From Streptomyces sp. ISL-66 (lineage in GTDB: Bacteria; Actinomycetota; Actinomycetes; Streptomycetales; Streptomycetaceae): a DNA stretch of 33,873 nucleotides. The translations under genes were made by a program, and so were the position numbers. Positions 32,628 through 33,873 of this stretch are shown here, piece by piece. Below the pieces are notes generated by a model that worked only from the letters and a program-made list of their open reading frames with translations, was not told where the DNA came from and made no database searches. The stretch lies in the NCBI RefSeq assembly GCF_018614135.1, contig NZ_JAGGOW010000037.1, positions 1 to 33,873 on the forward strand. The letters are read 5' to 3'. Positions within the stretch are counted from its first letter, which is position 1; each line of letters begins with the position of its first letter.

Positions 32628-33734
32628 GTGAAGCTCAGCTGGCTCGACATCCGCGCACTCGGCGACGCCAAGGCCGCCATCATCCAGGAGGCGCTGCACT
32701 ACCGGCTCGACGGCGTCGTCGCCGATTCCGTGGACGACTTCGACGGTCTCCCGCCGACCATCACCAAGATCCTCTTCCCGCAGGGCAAGGCCCTGCCGGA
32801 GTCCTTCACCGGCGCCGACGTCGTCATCGTCGACGTGCCCCGGCACCGCGTGACCCCGGCGGAGCTGTCCCTGATCCACCCGGAGGTGGAGTTCGGCCGC
32901 TTCGTCGAGATCATCGACGCGCCGACCCTGGAGGACGCCTGCGAGTCCGCCCGTACCGAGAAGTGGAGCCTGCTCCTCTTCCGCGACCCGACCAAGATCC
33001 CGCTGGAGATCGTGATCGCCGCCGCCGCCCGCTCCGAGGGCGCGCTGGTGACCATCGCCCAGGACGTCGAGGAAGCGAAGATCATCTTCGGGGTACTCGA
33101 ACTGGGCTCGGACGGCGTGATGATGGCGCCGAAGGCCGTCGGCGACGCCGCGGGCCTCAAGAAGTCCGCCGATTCGGACGTCCCGAACCTCAACCTGGTC
33201 GAGCTGCGGATCGTCGAGACCTCGCACATCGGCATGGGCGAGCGCGCCTGCGTCGACACCGCCACGTACTTCGGCAAGGACGAGGGCATCCTGGTCGGCT
33301 CGCACTCCAAGGGCATGATCCTCTGCGTCAGCGAGACCCACCCGCTGCCGTACATGCCCACCCGGCCGTTCCGGGTCAACGCCGGCGCCATCCACTCGTA
33401 CACGCTCGGCGCGGGCGAGCGCACCAACTACCTCAGCGAGCTGAAGGCCGGCAGCAAGCTGACCGCCGTCGACATCAAGGGCAACACGCGGCTGGTCACC
33501 GTGGGCCGCGTCAAGATCGAATCCCGTCCGCTGATCTCGATCGACGCCGAGGCGGCCAACGGCCAGCGGGTCAACCTGATCCTCCAGGACGACTGGCACG
33601 TGCGGGTGCTCGGCCCCGGTGGCGTCGTGCTCAACAGCACGGAGCTGAAGCCGGGCGACACGGTGCTCGGCTACCTGCCGAGCGAGGACCGCCACGTCGG
33701 TTACCCGATCGACGAGTTCTGCCTGGAGCAGTAG
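32628..33734 (+). CDS. griH: GriH-type 3-amino-4-hydroxybenzoate synthase (3-dehydroquinate synthase II-like)
   Basis: A 368-aa member of the archaeal-type dehydroquinate synthase family. In grixazone synthesis GriH cyclises and aromatises the GriI product to 3,4-AHBA. Recognisable parts are the start (KLSWLDIRALGDAKAAIIQEALHYR), LGSDGVMMAPKAVGDA, the GMGERACVDTATYFGKDEGILVGSHSKGM core, and FRVNAGAIHSYTLGAGERTNYLSELKAG. The GTG at 32628 has AAGGAG 7 bases upstream. It is last in the aspartokinase-griI-griH operon, closed by tandem hairpins at 33776-33856. The 97-bp gap before it shows no promoter. Confidence 0.94.
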   Translation: MKLSWLDIRALGDAKAAIIQEALHYRLDGVVADSVDDFDGLPPTITKILFPQGKALPESFTGADVVIVDVPRHRVTPAELSLIHPEVEFGRFVEIIDAPTLEDACESARTEKWSLLLFRDPTKIPLEIVIAAAARSEGALVTIAQDVEEAKIIFGVLELGSDGVMMAPKAVGDAAGLKKSADSDVPNLNLVELRIVETSHIGMGERACVDTATYFGKDEGILVGSHSKGMILCVSETHPLPYMPTRPFRVNAGAIHSYTLGAGERTNYLSELKAGSKLTAVDIKGNTRLVTVGRVKIESRPLISIDAEAANGQRVNLILQDDWHVRVLGPGGVVLNSTELKPGDTVLGYLPSEDRHVGYPIDEFCLEQ

Positions 33735-33775
33735 GACGGCGGCAGGACGGGCAGCAGGACCCGCACCGCCCCCAC

Positions 33776-33856
33776 CGGGGCGGGTACCGGCCCGCCCCGC
33801 ACCTGCCCCGCTCCGCCCCAGCCGGCCGCGCCGCCCTCCCCAGGGCGGCGCGGCCG
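33776..33856 (+). terminator. Tandem hairpins after griH
   Basis: First stem: 33776-33784 with 33791-33799, 9 bp, 6-base loop. Second stem: 33823-33837 with 33842-33856, 15 perfect pairs, 4-base loop. Both follow the stop at 33734 with no gene between, so they should end the aspartokinase-griI-griH transcript. Confidence 0.85.
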
Positions 33857-33873
33857 TCGCCGTACCCGGCGGT

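Overview
The window is very GC-rich, with strong G/C bias at third codon positions. It carries Tat signals, a melC1/melC2-type copper enzyme pair and griI/griH-type genes, all typical of Streptomyces. I read it as most of a secondary-metabolite gene cluster that makes a 3-amino-4-hydroxybenzoate (3,4-AHBA, an o-aminophenol) building block and decorates it. No PKS, NRPS or SARP-type regulator is visible. All assignments come from reading motifs; no database search was run.

Layout. (1) 1-3300: a 14-TM-type MFS exporter (minus strand) diverges from a metallo-beta-lactamase-fold hydrolase and a small monooxygenase-fold protein. A 169-bp palindromic MITE-like element sits in the shared promoter region. 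(2) 3349-10777, minus strand: a tightly packed run read right to left. It holds a Tat-exported protein of unknown function, a B12-binding glutamate mutase small subunit, a possible 46-aa peptide, a 1113-aa fusion of glutamate mutase large subunit with an FAD/NAD(P)-dependent oxidase or oxygenase, an acyl-CoA-synthetase-like ligase and a cupin. The last genes are joined by 4-base stop/start overlaps. (3) 11028-15665: SDR, Tat-exported multicopper oxidase and cytochrome P450 on the plus strand, converging on a MarR regulator that diverges from a small SRPBCC-like protein. (4) 15911-19901: three exported proteins of unknown role (beta-propeller, secreted protein, lipoprotein), closed by a very long hairpin. 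(5) 19994-23919: aromatic FAD hydroxylase and O-methyltransferase on the minus strand, diverging from an SgcJ/EcaC-like protein and a second MarR regulator. A clear palindromic operator overlaps the promoter. (6) 24094-28767: a DUF4865-type protein, an MMPL/RND exporter and a POT-family transporter. (7) 28797-33734: tyrosinase-like o-aminophenol oxidase plus its caddie protein (minus), then aspartokinase, GriI-type aldolase and GriH-type cyclase (plus), ending in tandem hairpins.

How they may work together. The aspartokinase raises the supply of aspartate semialdehyde. The aldolase condenses it with dihydroxyacetone phosphate, and the GriH-type enzyme closes the ring to 3,4-AHBA. The FAD hydroxylase, O-methyltransferase and P450 are candidates to tailor the ring. 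The tyrosinase-like enzyme and multicopper oxidase are candidates to oxidise the o-aminophenol to a quinone imine, a nitroso compound or a coupled phenoxazinone-like product. Separately, the mutase pair should turn L-glutamate into 3-methylaspartate, and the fused flavoprotein may oxidise that product directly, perhaps on nitrogen. The ligase and cupin are translationally coupled to the fusion gene, so they probably act next.

The mutase-flavoprotein fusion next to 3,4-AHBA genes is the most unusual feature and the best candidate for undescribed chemistry.
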